Source: JAFAGX01 sp035624085 (lineage in GTDB: Bacteria > Acidobacteriota > Terriglobia > Terriglobales > Acidobacteriaceae). Taken from it: DNA of 7,383 bases. The number at the start of each line of letters is the position of its first letter. Positions within the stretch are counted from its first letter, which is position 1. The stretch lies in contig DASPSE010000296.1 in NCBI GenBank assembly GCA_035624085.1, positions 1 to 7,383 of the forward strand, given 5' to 3'. Both the position numbers and the translations under genes were made by a program. This document shows positions 6,640-7,383 of this stretch, piece by piece. The notes under the pieces were generated by a model. It ran no database searches and had not been told where the DNA came from. It worked only from the letters and a program-made list of their open reading frames with translations.

Positions 6640-7146
6640 TCAAGCCACATCCGCCTCTGATTTACTGATCCTCCGCAGCGCCTCCAGCAGTTCTTCATTG
6701 TCCGGTGTCTGATCCAGCGGATACACCTTGGCAAACACAATCTTTCCAGTCTTGTCCACGATAAAGACAGCTCGTTCACTGATTCCCCCAAGCATCGGGC
6801 CTTGGCGAAGGATTCCGAATGACTGCGCCACCGCGCCGTGCGGATAAAAATCCGAGCACATCGGCAAGTGCATCGTTCCAATCTCATGCTTTTGCCACGC
6901 CATGTGGCTGTACAGCGAATCAACGCTTATGTCCAGGACCTGGGCATTGAGTGCGGCGAACTTATCGCGGTCGCGGTCGAACGCCGGCACCTGCTCCCCT
7001 CAAGTCGGCGTCCAGTTCAGCGGGTGAAAGCTCACGACCACGTGCTTCTTGCCGCGAAAATCGCTGAGCCGAACGCGCAGGCGCTGCTCTCCCTCCACGG
7101 CCGGGAGGTCAAAGTCTGGGGCCATGTCTCCAACTTTCAGAGGCAT
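6640..7146 (-). CDS. Probable selenocysteine-containing peroxiredoxin (AhpC/TSA family), in-frame TGA at residue 49
   Basis: This 168-residue thioredoxin-fold peroxidase is predicted to reduce hydrogen peroxide or organic hydroperoxides. Read from ATG 7146 it begins M-P-L-K-V-G-D-M-A-P-D-F-D-L-P, typical of the AhpC/TSA family, then L-S-D-F-R-G-K-K-H-V-V-V-S-F-H. The active-site motif PxxxTxxC appears as P42-L-N-W-T46-P-T-(TGA)49-G-E-Q, the TGA at 7002-7000 replacing the peroxidatic cysteine. The same frame continues intact: D-I-S-V-D-S at 72-77, C97 in L-P-M-C-S-D-F (a possible resolving cysteine), active-site arginine R125 in S-E-R-A-V-F-I-V-D, and a normal C-terminus ending at TGA 6642-6640. 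AGGAG lies six bases before the start. Selenocysteine at the catalytic position is known in bacterial peroxiredoxins, and a SECIS-like hairpin follows the TGA. A nonsense change from TGC is the alternative, but no other defect is seen. A conventional caller would report only a 116-residue fragment from GTG 6990. Confidence 0.8.
6967..6994 (-). promoter_or_regulatory. Candidate bacterial SECIS hairpin after the in-frame TGA
   Basis: On the - strand, bases +6 to +33 after the TGA can fold into a stem of nine G-C or A-U pairs with three single-base bulges: GC, GGU, GC and GG on the 5' side against CC, GC, ACC and GC on the 3' side. The seven-base apical loop CGUUCGA lies at +17 to +23 (6983-6977). 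Bacterial SECIS elements lie inside the coding sequence, with the apical loop about 16-37 bases after UGA and a G in the first two loop positions. This candidate just meets both conditions. The fold was paired by eye in GC-rich coding sequence and no energy was computed. Confidence 0.45.
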
Positions 7147-7152
7147 AGTTTT

Positions 7153-7157
7153 CTCCT
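7153..7157 (-). promoter_or_regulatory. Ribosome binding site of the peroxiredoxin gene
   Basis: AGGAG lies six bases before ATG 7146-7144 on the - strand. It fixes the true start upstream of the TGA and shows that translation is set up to pass through the TGA codon, not to begin at the GTG downstream of it. Confidence 0.75.
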
Positions 7158-7383
7158 GTCATGGCATTTTACAGTTTCGCAGGCGTACGCGAGACCAATT
7201 CCGGCAGCACGTGCGTAGGAATGACATGAATACGGGCTGCCGCAGTGCTGGCGCTTCAATCCGCGGAATCAGCTGACCGCCGCTGCCACGAGGGCGGGAT
7301 TGCAGGCCCATACCTGATCGCTTATATAGGACGGGGCGCCTGGTTCGGATCGCTCAACGGTTGTGAGTCCGTGTTGCCGCAGA
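7158..7383. other. Intergenic region upstream of the peroxiredoxin, no gene recognised
   Basis: No reading frame here has a plausible start, length and protein-like composition on either strand. The region should contain the - strand promoter of the peroxiredoxin. AT-rich hexamers that could be -10 elements are TAAAAT (7171-7166) and TATATA (7328-7323), but neither has a convincing -35 at 16-18 bases, so no promoter is called. A small interrupted inverted repeat (CGGA and CTCA against TGAG and TCCG) lies at 7346-7371. It might belong to a gene beyond the window edge. Confidence 0.4.

Noticed and set aside
6971..6985. Short direct repeat GACCGC in tandem
   Set aside because: It simply encodes D-R-D-R-D in the peroxiredoxin and is two copies only.
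6640..6990. A separate 116-residue gene starting at GTG 6990
   Set aside because: It has no ribosome binding site, begins in the middle of a peroxiredoxin fold, and is in the same frame as 49 codons of peroxiredoxin N-terminus that carry a strong ribosome binding site. It is the downstream part of one gene split by the TGA.
6838..7276. Two overlapping + strand frames across the peroxiredoxin start
   Set aside because: They are shadows of the - strand peroxiredoxin; the translations are Arg/Ser-rich and resemble no family.
7346..7371. Interrupted inverted repeat near the right edge
   Set aside because: It has two four-pair arms with a three-base bulge and no T-run; the neighbouring gene is outside the window, so no role can be assigned.

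Overview
This window most likely comes from a chromosome of the phylum Acidobacteriota, possibly assembled from a metagenome. I infer this from gene style, not from a marker gene. Three features point there: a TonB-dependent receptor with an N-terminal carboxypeptidase-regulatory-like domain, a one-polypeptide fusion of a PASTA-less Ser/Thr kinase to a TolB/PD40-type beta-propeller, and moderately GC-rich coding sequence. No rRNA, tRNA, CRISPR array, insertion sequence or phage gene was seen.

Left part (1-2918, + strand): the last codons of an unidentified protein; a small exported Cys/His-rich protein whose upstream GTG alternative start would overlap the previous stop codon; then a complete 767-residue TonB-dependent outer-membrane receptor. 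The Cys-rich protein next to a TonB receptor suggests metal or metallophore traffic, but the substrate is not shown by the sequence.

Middle (2919-3753, - strand): a convergent gap with a small hairpin, then a two-gene unit transcribed leftwards. A helix-turn-helix regulator is followed after 3 bases by a VOC (glyoxalase-fold) protein whose ribosome binding site lies inside the regulator's last codons. The regulator diverges from a large membrane Ser/Thr kinase (3847-6561, + strand). A good sigma70-like promoter (TTGACT, 17 bases, TAAGAT) lies in the shared region and places the kinase start at 3847.

Right part (6562-7383): the most notable item is a peroxiredoxin on the - strand, 7146 to 6640. 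Its reading frame is intact except for one in-frame TGA at 7002-7000. That codon sits exactly at the peroxidatic cysteine of the PxxxTxxC motif, reading P-L-N-W-T-P-T-(TGA)-G-E-Q. The gene has a strong ribosome binding site, and a stem-loop directly after the TGA fits the usual spacing of a bacterial SECIS element. The best reading is a selenocysteine peroxiredoxin. Standard gene callers would split or truncate it, and the alternative is a TGC-to-TGA nonsense mutation. The last 237 bases hold no recognisable gene.
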